In this document: positions 32,321-43,612 of the stretch, piece after piece | How the letters are laid out: the number at the start of each line of letters is the position of its first letter | Numbering within the stretch: position 1 is the stretch's first letter | Source: Antribacter soli | GTDB taxonomy: Bacteria; Actinomycetota; Actinomycetes; Actinomycetales; Cellulomonadaceae | DNA: 63,223 nt | Direction of reading: 5' to 3' | NCBI RefSeq assembly: GCF_021568775.1 | Contig: NZ_JAKGSG010000010.1 | Location: 1-63,223 of the forward strand | Translations under genes and position numbers: made by a program | Notes under the pieces: generated by a model | What the model saw: the letters and a program-made list of their open reading frames with translations, nothing else | Databases searched by the model: none | What the model was told of the DNA's origin: nothing

Positions 32321-32364
32321 AAACCCCGTCTGATCAGGCTTTACCGCCTGGCAGGCGGGGTTTT
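32321..32364 (+). terminator. Original chromosomal terminator of tRNA-Ala
   Basis: AAACCCCG (32321-32328) pairs with CGGGGTTT (32356-32363), with further pairing of CTG/CAG inside, and a T run follows. It stands 5 bp after attR, at the distance expected from the tRNA end before the element inserted. Confidence 0.7.
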
Positions 32365-32441
32365 CCGTTGCCCTCGTGCTGCGCCCTCTTCCTGATCGCG
32401 CACCCCCGGCGTACCCCCGCCCTCGGTGAGGCGATCCAGAC

Positions 32442-32721
32442 CTAGCGCCGCTCCAGCTCGGCTTCGGTGAACGGGTTCATCTCGACCTTCTCCTCAGACG
32501 ACTTGGGCACGAGAACCGCCGTGACGGGGCTCACCGCAATCAGCTTCTCCCGGACGCACCAGCCGAAGAACGCCGACAGGCTCGCCCGGTAGCGCACCAC
32601 CGACCCGTAGGTCAGAGGGTCCGGCGCACGGCCCTTCGCACCCCGAGCCCAGCACCTCACCCGTCGTGGTGTCCACGGTCATGGACGAGCCGACCAGGCG
32701 CACCGGGTGGGAGCAGTACAC
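32442..32721 (-). pseudogene. Relic of a second tyrosine integrase
   Basis: The frame ending at 32442 reads YRASLSAFFGWCVREKLIAVSPV, the SAM-like core-binding domain of phage integrases. Upstream on the same strand but in another frame (about 32660-32700) comes MTVDTTTGEVLG. A frameshift separates the two, and the whole catalytic domain is missing. It lies just outside attR, so it probably remains from an earlier element at the same tRNA. About 110 bp without features follow before the MoeZ-like gene. Confidence 0.6.
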
Positions 32722-32835
32722 GACCGGAGCCGGGGCGGGGGTGTGGGTTCGGCCGGCAACGCGGCTGGGGCGTCAAGACCACCTCGGCGGGTCGCTGAGG
32801 CGGGCCGAGGCCGCTCACCGGCCGGTGCGCTCGGC

Positions 32836-34071
32836 TCAGTACCTCGGCAGCGACGGGTCGACCTCGCGCGCCCACGCGTCGAGGCCACCGGCCACGTCGA
32901 CGGCGGGCAGACCTGCCTCGCGCAGCACCTGCGCGACCCGCGACGACCGGGCGCCCGACTTGCACAGCACGTGCACCGGGCGCCCGTCGGCGGCGTCCGC
33001 CACGAGCGGCACTGCGTCCGCCGCGGCGTCGCCGAGGAATGCGCCGGCCGGGACGAGCGCGACGTCGGACAGCGTGGCGACCTGCACCTCCCACGGCTCG
33101 CGCACGTCCAGCACGAACGGCGCCGCGCCGCCCGTCGCCTCCGCCTGCTCACGCAGCCGGGCCAGCTCCCGCACGGTGACGGTCGCCACGGCCGGGGGCT
33201 GCAGTCCGCAGAGGACGGCGTAGGCGTGGTCGTCCGGCAGCGAGGTCGCGAGGGTACGGGCCGGGTCGCGGCGCACGGCGAGGTGGCGCCAGGACGCGTC
33301 CAGCGCGTCGTGCACGGCGAGCCGGCCGAGCAGCGAGCGGCCGAGGCCCGTGATCAGCTTGATCGCCTCGGACGCCATGACGGAGCCGAGCGTCCCGCAC
33401 AGCGCGCCCAGCACGCCGCCCGTGGCGCAGTCGGGGGCGAGTGCGGGCGGAGGCGGTTCGGGGAAGACGTCGCGGTAGGTGACGCCCTCGCCCGCCGGGG
33501 GCCTCGCCCAGAACACCGACACCTGCCCCGTGAACCGGTGCAGCCCGCCCCAGACGACGGGCAGGCCTAGCAGCTCCGCGGCATCCGAGACGAGGTAGCG
33601 GGTCGCGAAATTGTCCGAACCGTCCACCACGAGGTCGTAGCCGCGCAGCAGGTCGAGCGCGTTGGCAGCGCGCAGGCGCACCCGGTGCTCGACGACGCGC
33701 ACGTCCGGGTTCACGCCCGCGACGGTCTCGCGCGCCGAGGCGGTCTTCGGCCGTCCGACGTCGGCCGCCCCGTGGACCACCTGCCGCTGCAGGTTCGACG
33801 CGTCGACGACGTCGTCGTCCACCACGCCGAGGGTCCCCACCCCGGCCGCGGCGAGGTACAGCAGGACGGGGCTGCCGAGTCCGCCCGCCCCGACGACGAG
33901 CACGCGCGCCGCCGCCAGCCGCCGCTGCCCGTCCGGGCCGACGCCGGGCAGCACCAGGTGGCGCGCGTAGCGTGACAGAGCGCCGGGGGAGAGGTCCGGC
34001 CCCGGCTCGACGAGCGGCGGCATGGCGGGTCCTTCCCCGCCCGCCCGGCCGGGAATCGGCTCACCGGTCAT
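32836..34071 (-). CDS. ThiF/MoeB-type adenylyltransferase with rhodanese domain (MoeZ-like)
   Basis: A 411-aa protein. Residues about 25-270 form an E1-like adenylyltransferase: RYARHLVLPGVG, the nucleotide loop VVGAGGLGSPVL, VVDGSDNFATRYLV and the active Cys in DCATGGVLG. The zinc CxxC pairs of MoeB are not evident. Residues about 300-411 form a rhodanese with the persulfide Cys in VLCKSGARS. It adenylates ThiS-COOH and can pass sulfur to it. ATG 34071 is preferred because GAGG lies 8 bases upstream. It follows thiG by 10 bp and closes the thiO-thiS-thiG operon; it may also serve molybdopterin MoaD. Confidence 0.88.
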   Translation of the reverse strand: MTGEPIPGRAGGEGPAMPPLVEPGPDLSPGALSRYARHLVLPGVGPDGQRRLAAARVLVVGAGGLGSPVLLYLAAAGVGTLGVVDDDVVDASNLQRQVVHGAADVGRPKTASARETVAGVNPDVRVVEHRVRLRAANALDLLRGYDLVVDGSDNFATRYLVSDAAELLGLPVVWGGLHRFTGQVSVFWARPPAGEGVTYRDVFPEPPPPALAPDCATGGVLGALCGTLGSVMASEAIKLITGLGRSLLGRLAVHDALDASWRHLAVRRDPARTLATSLPDDHAYAVLCGLQPPAVATVTVRELARLREQAEATGGAAPFVLDVREPWEVQVATLSDVALVPAGAFLGDAAADAVPLVADAADGRPVHVLCKSGARSSRVAQVLREAGLPAVDVAGGLDAWAREVDPSLPRY

Positions 34072-34081
34072 ACCACCCACC

Positions 34082-35167
<1,086 letters not shown>

Positions 35168-35171
<4 letters not shown>

Positions 35172-36370
35172 GGTCGGCTCCGGAGGGTGAGGTCGGGGGA
35201 GGAGGGATCGAACCGGCGCGGGTCGGCCACGCGCAGCGCGTCCGACGGCGGCGCGCCCGTGAGCAGCGCGACGACGGCCTCCGCGGTGACAGGCGCGAGC
35301 AGGATGCCGTTGCGGTGGTGACCGGTCGCGAGGAGGAGGCCGGGCACGCCCGTCGGCCCGACCAGCGGCAGGTTGTCGGGCGTGCCCGGCCGGGCACGCG
35401 ACGTCTGGTCGACGACGGCGGCCTCGTCGAGCGCAGGCAGCAGGGCACGGGCGTCGCGCAGCAGGGCGAAGGTCCCGCCCGCGGTGGGACGACCGTCGTC
35501 GGGCCCTTCGTCGCTGGTGGCGCCGACGACGACCTCGCACGTCCCGTCCGGCCGCGGCGCTCGCGGCACCACGTACACCGGCCGGCCCTGCACGAGCCCG
35601 CGTACCACGTGCGCCGGCGCCCCGCCGGGGGCGGCATCCAGCCGCACCGTCTGGCCCCGCACCGGGCGGACGGGCACCGGGACGGGCAGGTCCGTGACGA
35701 GCTCGGGCGTGCGCCACCCGGCGGCGAGCACGACGGCGCCGCCGGGGTGCTCGGCCCCCGTGTCGTCGACGATGCCGGCGGCCCGGCCACCCTGGATCAG
35801 GACGCGGGTGGCGGTGCTGCGCACCACGACGGCCCGCGGCTCGGCCGCAAGCGCGGCGAGCAGCGCGGCGACCGTGGCCCGCGGGTCCGCCGAGCGGTCG
35901 GGCGCGATCCGGGCGGCGCCGGAGACGCGGGGGCCAAGCAGTGGCTCGGACCGCCGGGTGTCGGCGACGGTGAGCTCGACCGAGCCCAGCCCGTGGCCGT
36001 CGTGCAGCGCGACGAGGCGGCGCACCTCCGCGAGGTCGCCGACGTCGTACGCGACGAGGAGCGAACCGCCGTCGCGCAGCCCGGGTCCGGGCGACCTGGC
36101 CCCGGTGCCCGCCGCCAGGTCGGTGGCGAGGTCGGTCGCGAACGCGGGCCAGGCCGCCAGCCCGGCGAGACCGACCCGCGTGGCGTCCTCCTCCCCGAAC
36201 CAGGCCTCGGCGGCCGGCGCCAGCATCCCGGCCGCGGCGTGGGTGGCGCCGCGGCCGGGGGTCGGGTCGAGGACCGTCACGGTCAGGCCCGCGCGGGCCG
36301 CCCGCCAGGCGACGGCCGCGCCGACGATGCCCGCGCCCACGACGACGACGTCCCTCCGGCCGCCCGTCAC
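35168..36370 (-). CDS. thiO: Glycine oxidase ThiO
   Basis: A 400-aa FAD enzyme of the DAO family. The N-terminal Rossmann loop is [21 protein letters not shown]. Further motifs are [15 protein letters not shown] and the C-terminal [21 protein letters not shown], which contacts FAD. It oxidises glycine to the imine used by ThiG in aerobes. It starts at GTG 36370 with GGAGG 7 bases upstream, and heads the minus-strand operon thiO-thiS-thiG-thiF. Confidence 0.93.
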
Positions 36371-36402
36371 CGTGCCGCCTCCGGGTGGTTACGCTGACGC
36401 CC
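36371..36402. promoter_or_regulatory. 32-bp divergent thiO/thiE control region
   Basis: Only 32 bp separate two divergent start codons. On the plus strand TACGCT at 36390-36395 ends 7 bp before the thiE GTG, a leaderless -10 arrangement. On the minus strand GGAGG serves thiO. There is no space for a riboswitch on either side, so any -35 elements must lie inside the coding sequence of the opposite gene. Confidence 0.55.
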
Positions 36403-37071
36403 GTGACCGACACGCAGCCCGCCCCCGATCCGCGGACCCGCCTCGCCGACGCCCGTCTGTACCTGTGCACGGACGCGCGCGAGGAGCGCGGGGACCTGGA
36501 GGGCTTCCTGCACGCGGTGCTGGAGGGCGGGGTGGACGTGGTGCAGCTGCGCGACAAGACGCTGGACGTGGCCCGCGAGCTCGAGCTGCAGGGGCTCGTC
36601 GCGCGGGTCGCCACGGAGCACGGCGCGCTGTGGGCGGTCAACGACCGGGCCGACGTCGCCGCGCTGACCAGCGCCCCGGCGGTGCACATGGGTCAGCGCG
36701 ACCTGCCGGTCGCCGGGGTGCGCACCCTGGTCGGGCGGCGGCCGGTGCTCGGCCGGTCCACCCACTCGCGCGAGCAGGCCGCGGCCGCCGAGGCGGACGC
36801 GGACGTCGACTACTTCTGCGTCGGACCGCTGTGGGCGACGCCGACGAAGCCGGGTCGCGACGCCGTCGGGCTCGATCTGCTGCGGGAAGTCGCCGCGACC
36901 GAGCCCGCCACGCCCTGGTTCGCGATCGGCGGCATCGACGCGGTGCGGCTGGACGAGGTGCTGGACGCCGGGGCTCGCCGGGTCGTCGTCGTGCGGGCCC
37001 TCACGCAGGCCGAGGACCCGCTCCGGGCGGCGGCCGAGCTGAGCGGCCGGGTCCGCGAGCGGGTCGGCTGA
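36403..37071 (+). CDS. thiE: Thiamine-phosphate synthase ThiE
   Basis: A 222-aa TIM-barrel enzyme joining HMP-PP and thiazole phosphate. Characteristic segments are [60 protein letters not shown] and WFAIGGI. GTG 36403 is preferred over an in-frame codon at 36385 because of the leaderless -10 and because 36385 would lie in the thiO promoter. It ends 5 bp before the convergent thiC stop. Confidence 0.95.
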   Translation: MTDTQPAPDPRTRLADARLYLCTDAREERGDLEGFLHAVLEGGVDVVQLRDKTLDVARELELQGLVARVATEHGALWAVNDRADVAALTSAPAVHMGQRDLPVAGVRTLVGRRPVLGRSTHSREQAAAAEADADVDYFCVGPLWATPTKPGRDAVGLDLLREVAATEPATPWFAIGGIDAVRLDEVLDAGARRVVVVRALTQAEDPLRAAAELSGRVRERVG

Positions 37072-37076
37072 CCGCC

Positions 37077-39828
<2,752 letters not shown>

Positions 39829-39943
39829 GGCGCCATCCTGCACGGGGTGCTCGCGGTGCTGCCCGGCTCGCTCACCGCGACGATCCACAGCGAGAAGACG
39901 TGGCCGTCCGGGTAGGTCCCGGAGTGTCTGCCGCACCGTGCTA

Positions 39944-40090
39944 CGACCGTCGCCTTGTCGGAACTGTCACGAGGCGCTGTTCGCCGACAGGCTCATGCGT
40001 GCCCAAGGGGTCCAGTGGGAGGCGCGTGACCGGGGCCGCAACCGAAGCCCGATCTGGGCTCTCGTGGGGATGCCCGACGAGGTGCTCCAG
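39944..40090 (+). pseudogene. Fragment of a MobF relaxase gene
   Basis: This 147-bp stretch is closely similar to 25717-25862 of the intact relaxase gene in the element. The shared coding text includes [20 protein letters not shown], and GMPDE. An extra T after GTCGGAACTG shifts the frame, and the rest of the gene is absent. It lies outside the element, upstream of thiD and facing away from it. It differs at enough positions to be a diverged homologue and not a recent copy. Confidence 0.85.
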
Positions 40091-40259
40091 GCCCGGGTCG
40101 TCCCGCAGTGCCTCGCCGGAGGCCGAGCTCGCCGAGCTCGCGGGTGAGCCCGGTGTCAGTCCGGGGCTGACCTGCAGGAACGGTGCGGGACCCCATGTAG
40201 GGTGCCGTATCGGGAACGGGTCGTGCCGTGCCGTGGAGAGGGGGGCGGGTGGAGAGGTC

Positions 40260-40799
40260 TCAGTCCGCGGGCAGCGTGCACTCCCCGTCGGTGGACACGA
40301 GCGCGCCGTCCACGTCGACGTCGGTCAGGCCCTTCGAGCGCAGGTCCAGCACCGCGCCCGACGGGTCCTGCGCGCTGAGCGACAGCCAGCCGCCCGTGCC
40401 GTCCCCCGCGACCGGGTCCGCGAAGCCGTGCCGCGCGAGCACGGGTGTCACCGCCTCGGTGACCTCGGCCCAGGTGGCCTCGTCGATCGTGACGTCCGCC
40501 CGCAGCCGCTCCGTCGAGAACGTGCAGTCCTTCACGGTGCCGGAGACCGACGCGGCGTACTCCGGGACCCACTCGGACGAGACGCCGGTGGCGGCGTCCA
40601 CCGCCGCTGTGACATCCCGCAGCAGGCCCCCGTAGTGCGCTTCCGCCTCACCCACGCCGACCTGCGGCTCCAGGTGGGTCGGGCGCGGCAGCGGGGTGAC
40701 GACCTGTCCCGGGTCCGGGCTCCCGGCACACGCGGTGAGCACGCTGGCGCACCCGAGCGCGAGGACGGCTGTGCGACGGCGGCGTGCGGGCTTCGGCAC
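40260..40799 (-). CDS. Secreted lipoprotein of unknown function
   Basis: A 179-aa protein with a basic start, hydrophobic core and lipobox: RRRRTAVLALGCASVLTACAG, lipidated at the Cys of LTAC. The mature part is mixed alpha/beta (EAEAHYGGLLRDVTAAVDAATG ... DGTGGWLSLSAQDPSGAVLDL) with no known domain that I recognise. GTG 40799 follows GGGGAGAG; an ATG at 40820 lacks a site. It is divergent from the WXG100-protease gene, with 88 bp between starts. Confidence 0.75.
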   Translation of the reverse strand: MPKPARRRRTAVLALGCASVLTACAGSPDPGQVVTPLPRPTHLEPQVGVGEAEAHYGGLLRDVTAAVDAATGVSSEWVPEYAASVSGTVKDCTFSTERLRADVTIDEATWAEVTEAVTPVLARHGFADPVAGDGTGGWLSLSAQDPSGAVLDLRSKGLTDVDVDGALVSTDGECTLPAD

Positions 40800-40887
40800 C
40801 GGTCTCTCCCCTTTTGACATCCAGACGAACCAACCCAAAAGTAGACCACGGGCGGCCCGGGGGGCGCCCGTCCGACCTGGAGGCGAC

Positions 40888-41949
40888 ATGAGCGAATTCT
40901 GGGGGGCTGACGTCCAGCAGCTCCGCGACCTGGCCAGGGTCCTCAGGACCGGCGGGGACGAGCTGACCGACATCACCAGCGCGGTCGAGCGCGCCGTGAC
41001 CGACGTCGCCTGGACCGGCTTCGACCGAGAGTCCTTCCTCTCCGAGTGGACCACGAGCCACCGCCAGACGATGACCGCCGCCGCGACGGCCCTGCACGGC
41101 CTCTCCGACGTCATCGTTGCGAACGCCGACGCGCAGCAGAGCACCAGCGACGAGCTCGGCGGCGGCGGCGCGAGCGGGGACGGCCCGGGCGGCGGGGGCG
41201 GCGGGGGCTGGAACCCGAGCGGCGGCGGCGGCGAGCCGCAGAGCGGCCAGGGCGGGAACCCCGACGACAACGGCGAGCACACGACGATCCCCCCGGTGGA
41301 CCTCGACGAGGACTCCTTCACGCCGGACAACATCTCCCAGGGCCAGATGGGTGACTGCGGCCTCCTCGCGAACCTCGCCGCCGTCGCGAAGGCGGACCCC
41401 GAGTTCCTCCAGGAGCACATCTCCTACGACGAGGAGTCGAACACCTACACCGTCACCCTGTACGAGGACGGCGAGCCCGTCGAGGTCGAGGTGGAGGGCA
41501 GCCTCATCGACGCCGCCGCGCACGAGGGTGACGGCACCACTCCGGGCTGGGTCAGCATCTACGAGAAGGCTGCCGCCCAGCACCGCGGCGGCTACGAACA
41601 CATCCAGGGGCAGCCGCCCGAGGATCTGTACGAGATGATCACCGGCGAGAGCGCAGGCCGGTACGACACCGACGCGTTCTTCCCGTGGAACGAGCGCAGC
41701 GTCGACGAGATCCGCGACGACCTCGCCGACGGCAAGCCCGTCACCGCCTGGACCCCTGGAGACCTCGACGACCCCGACATCGTCGGCGGGCACGCGTACA
41801 TGGTGGAGAGCGTCGACGAGGACGGCAACGTCCGGGTGATGAACCCCTGGGGCCCCAACGCCGGCGAGCCCCACTACGTCACGCTCACCGCCGAGGAGTT
41901 CAAGTCGAAGTTCAGCGAGGTCGCCGTCAGCGACAAGCCCGAGCACTGA
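40888..41949 (+). CDS. WXG100-like secreted effector with calpain-like protease domain
   Basis: A 353-aa protein with two modules. Residues 1-88 are helical with a W-x-G turn (VAWTGFDRESFL, residues 42-44), as in WXG100/ESX substrates exported by type VII secretion. A Gly-rich linker (about 90-125) follows. Residues about 135-345 match the C2 (calpain) peptidase core: GQMGDCGLLANLAAVA (Cys157), GGHAYMVES (His302) and MNPWG (Asn319). All three catalytic residues are present. Such fusions are polymorphic toxins or secreted proteases; the target is unknown. GGAGG precedes ATG 40888. A small gene follows 35 bp downstream. Confidence 0.85.
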   Translation: MSEFWGADVQQLRDLARVLRTGGDELTDITSAVERAVTDVAWTGFDRESFLSEWTTSHRQTMTAAATALHGLSDVIVANADAQQSTSDELGGGGASGDGPGGGGGGGWNPSGGGGEPQSGQGGNPDDNGEHTTIPPVDLDEDSFTPDNISQGQMGDCGLLANLAAVAKADPEFLQEHISYDEESNTYTVTLYEDGEPVEVEVEGSLIDAAAHEGDGTTPGWVSIYEKAAAQHRGGYEHIQGQPPEDLYEMITGESAGRYDTDAFFPWNERSVDEIRDDLADGKPVTAWTPGDLDDPDIVGGHAYMVESVDEDGNVRVMNPWGPNAGEPHYVTLTAEEFKSKFSEVAVSDKPEH

Positions 41950-41984
41950 CGACCCCGCCCGCCCCGAGCACCGAGGAGCATCGC

Positions 41985-42293
41985 ATGACCGAGAACACCC
42001 CCGACCAGGACGACCTGGTCATTCCCCTGGCCTCGCGCATCCAGGTCGGCACCACGACCGTCGGCGTCATGACCGCCGTGCGCCGGGACACCGGCCTCGT
42101 CGCCCGCCTCACGATCCAGGGCGCCGACGGCGAGGCGGCGAAGGTCGTCCTGTCGCCCGGCGAGGAGTTCAGCCTGTTCGCCGAGGGGCGTGCCCGCCTC
42201 GTAGACGTCCGCATCCCTGCCGAGGTGTCCAAGGCTCCGGGCGGCAACACGACGAACGCCCCGTCCGTCGTGATCCGCCGGCTGCCCGCCTGA
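41985..42293 (+). CDS. Small partner protein, candidate immunity or chaperone
   Basis: A 102-aa protein, mostly beta-strand: LVIPLASRIQVGTTTVGVM, GLVARLTIQGADGEAAKVVLSPGEEFSLFAEGRARLVDVRI, ending VVIRRLPA. No signal peptide, membrane segment or cysteine. I do not recognise the family. It follows the WXG100-protease gene in the same direction with GAGGAG before its ATG, so the two form an operon. By analogy with other polymorphic toxins it could be the inhibitor that protects the producer, but a chaperone or co-secreted protein is equally possible. Confidence 0.7.
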   Translation: MTENTPDQDDLVIPLASRIQVGTTTVGVMTAVRRDTGLVARLTIQGADGEAAKVVLSPGEEFSLFAEGRARLVDVRIPAEVSKAPGGNTTNAPSVVIRRLPA

Positions 42294-42305
42294 CGGACTC
42301 CGCCA

Positions 42306-42322
42306 CCGGCGGGGGCCGCCGG
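42306..42322 (+). terminator. GC-rich hairpin after the effector operon
   Basis: CCGGCGG (42306-42312) pairs with 42316-42322 around GGG, 12 bp after the stop codon. No T run follows, which is common in actinobacterial terminators. Confidence 0.45.
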
Positions 42323-42377
42323 GGGGCCGCGTCGGCGGGCCGCCGTCCGCCGCCCGGGCTGGCGTCGCGAGTCCGTG

Positions 42378-42842
42378 TCAGCTGACTGGCGTGACCGGTG
42401 CCAGCCAGGGCTTCACGGTGCAGGCGACCCGGTCGCGGACTCCGGGGTCGTCACCGATCTCGGCCAGCAGCCGCTGATGGATCTGTTCCATGGGTGCGAC
42501 GTGGCGGCTGACCACGGCCTTGATCAGCTCGGACTTGGTGCCGAAGTGTGAGGCGCCCTTGGAGATGGCCAGCAGGAGCGCGATCAGGGCTGCGGAGAGT
42601 GCGATGGCGCCGGGCAGGTCGAACCGGCCGCCGGCCGGCGCCGCCTCGGCGGGCACCTTGGTCAGCACCAGGACGAACGCGACCGCACCGAGCACGGCCG
42701 ACGTCCAGAACAGCACGTGCCGGTCGGTGGTCTGGGCCAGGAAGGCCGCCACGGGCAGGCCGATCGCGCCGCCGACGCCGAGCGAGGCGCTCATCACCGC
42801 GGTCGCCGAGCCGAGGTTCTCCGGCGGCAGCTCGCCGCGCAT
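42378..42842 (-). pseudogene. Chimera of an MFS transporter fragment and a TetR fragment
   Basis: The open frame reads MFS sequence of the DHA2 type first: ENLGSATAVMSASLGVGGAI and VLFWTSAVLGAVAFVLVL. After about position 42550 it changes abruptly to TetR sequence, HFGTKSELIKAVVSRHVAPM, which is the end of a TetR HTH and the start of its ligand domain. Both partners are truncated: the MFS part has about 3 of 14 helices, and the TetR part lacks its DNA-binding start. This is a deletion scar between two former neighbours, not a functional gene. Confidence 0.8.
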
Positions 42843-42970
42843 GTCTGTCCGACCCGTGGTTCGGTGACCTCGAGCTCCGTGCGCCAGTCCGTACGCCATC
42901 CAGTTCGGCGCTCTTCGAGGGCTGAGGCGCAGCACTCGCAGTTACGCGACACTTGTATGATAGTTAACAT

Positions 42971-43612
42971 GTGTCTATGTTGGTGCCTATGGAGCTCGAT
43001 CTGGCACCGGCCGCACCCGCCAGGGACCGCCGCGTGCGGCGGTCCCGTGCGGCGCTCACCCGGGCCGCCGTCGCGCTGGTGACCGAGCGGGGGACCGCCG
43101 CGATCCCGATCTCCGACATCGCCGCGGCCGCGGACGTGAGCCGGCAGCTCGTCTACCAGCACTTCGGCGATCGCGACGCCCTGCTGCTCGAGGCAGCGCT
43201 CGACCTGGTCAGGACCGAGCTGCTGCCGCGGCTCACGGAGGCCGAGTCGCTGGACGGGCGGAGCGGGGCGCTGGTGGTGACCCGGTACTTCGCGGAGCAT
43301 CGCGTCTTCTACCGGGCGATGCTGAACAGCTCCAGCGCCTTCGCCCTGAACAAGGCCCTCGGCGGCCTGTTCGTCCCGGTCAACCGGCGTGCGATCGAGA
43401 GGCACTTCGCCCGAGATCTCGACCCGCAGCGGGCCGAGGACCTGGCGGTGTTCATGACCGGGGGCGGGGCCAACGTGATCAACGAATGGCTGATCGGAGC
43501 GGACGACCCGCTCGACCCCGAGGACCTCGCCGACCGGATCGTCGCCCTGGTCGACCTCTTTGCTACCGCGCTGCCCCAGATCGCCACTTCCACCAAGGAG
43601 AACGACCGATGA
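42971..43612 (+). CDS. TetR-family regulator
   Basis: A 213-aa regulator. The HTH is in AAVALVTERGTAAIPISDIAAAADVSRQLVYQHFGDRDALLLEAAL (residues about 30-75); the C-terminal part is a helical ligand-binding domain. GTG 42971 is preceded by TATGAT at 42956-42961, a good -10, with almost no leader; ATG 42989 is an alternative. Its stop overlaps the start of the CocE hydrolase gene (ATGA), so it most likely controls that gene and itself. The inducer is unknown, plausibly the ester or peptide hydrolysed. Confidence 0.88.
   Translation: MSMLVPMELDLAPAAPARDRRVRRSRAALTRAAVALVTERGTAAIPISDIAAAADVSRQLVYQHFGDRDALLLEAALDLVRTELLPRLTEAESLDGRSGALVVTRYFAEHRVFYRAMLNSSSAFALNKALGGLFVPVNRRAIERHFARDLDPQRAEDLAVFMTGGGANVINEWLIGADDPLDPEDLADRIVALVDLFATALPQIATSTKENDR

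Noticed and set aside
42378-42842. Functional small membrane regulator
   Set aside because: The MFS and TetR parts each break in the middle of a domain; no known protein has that union.
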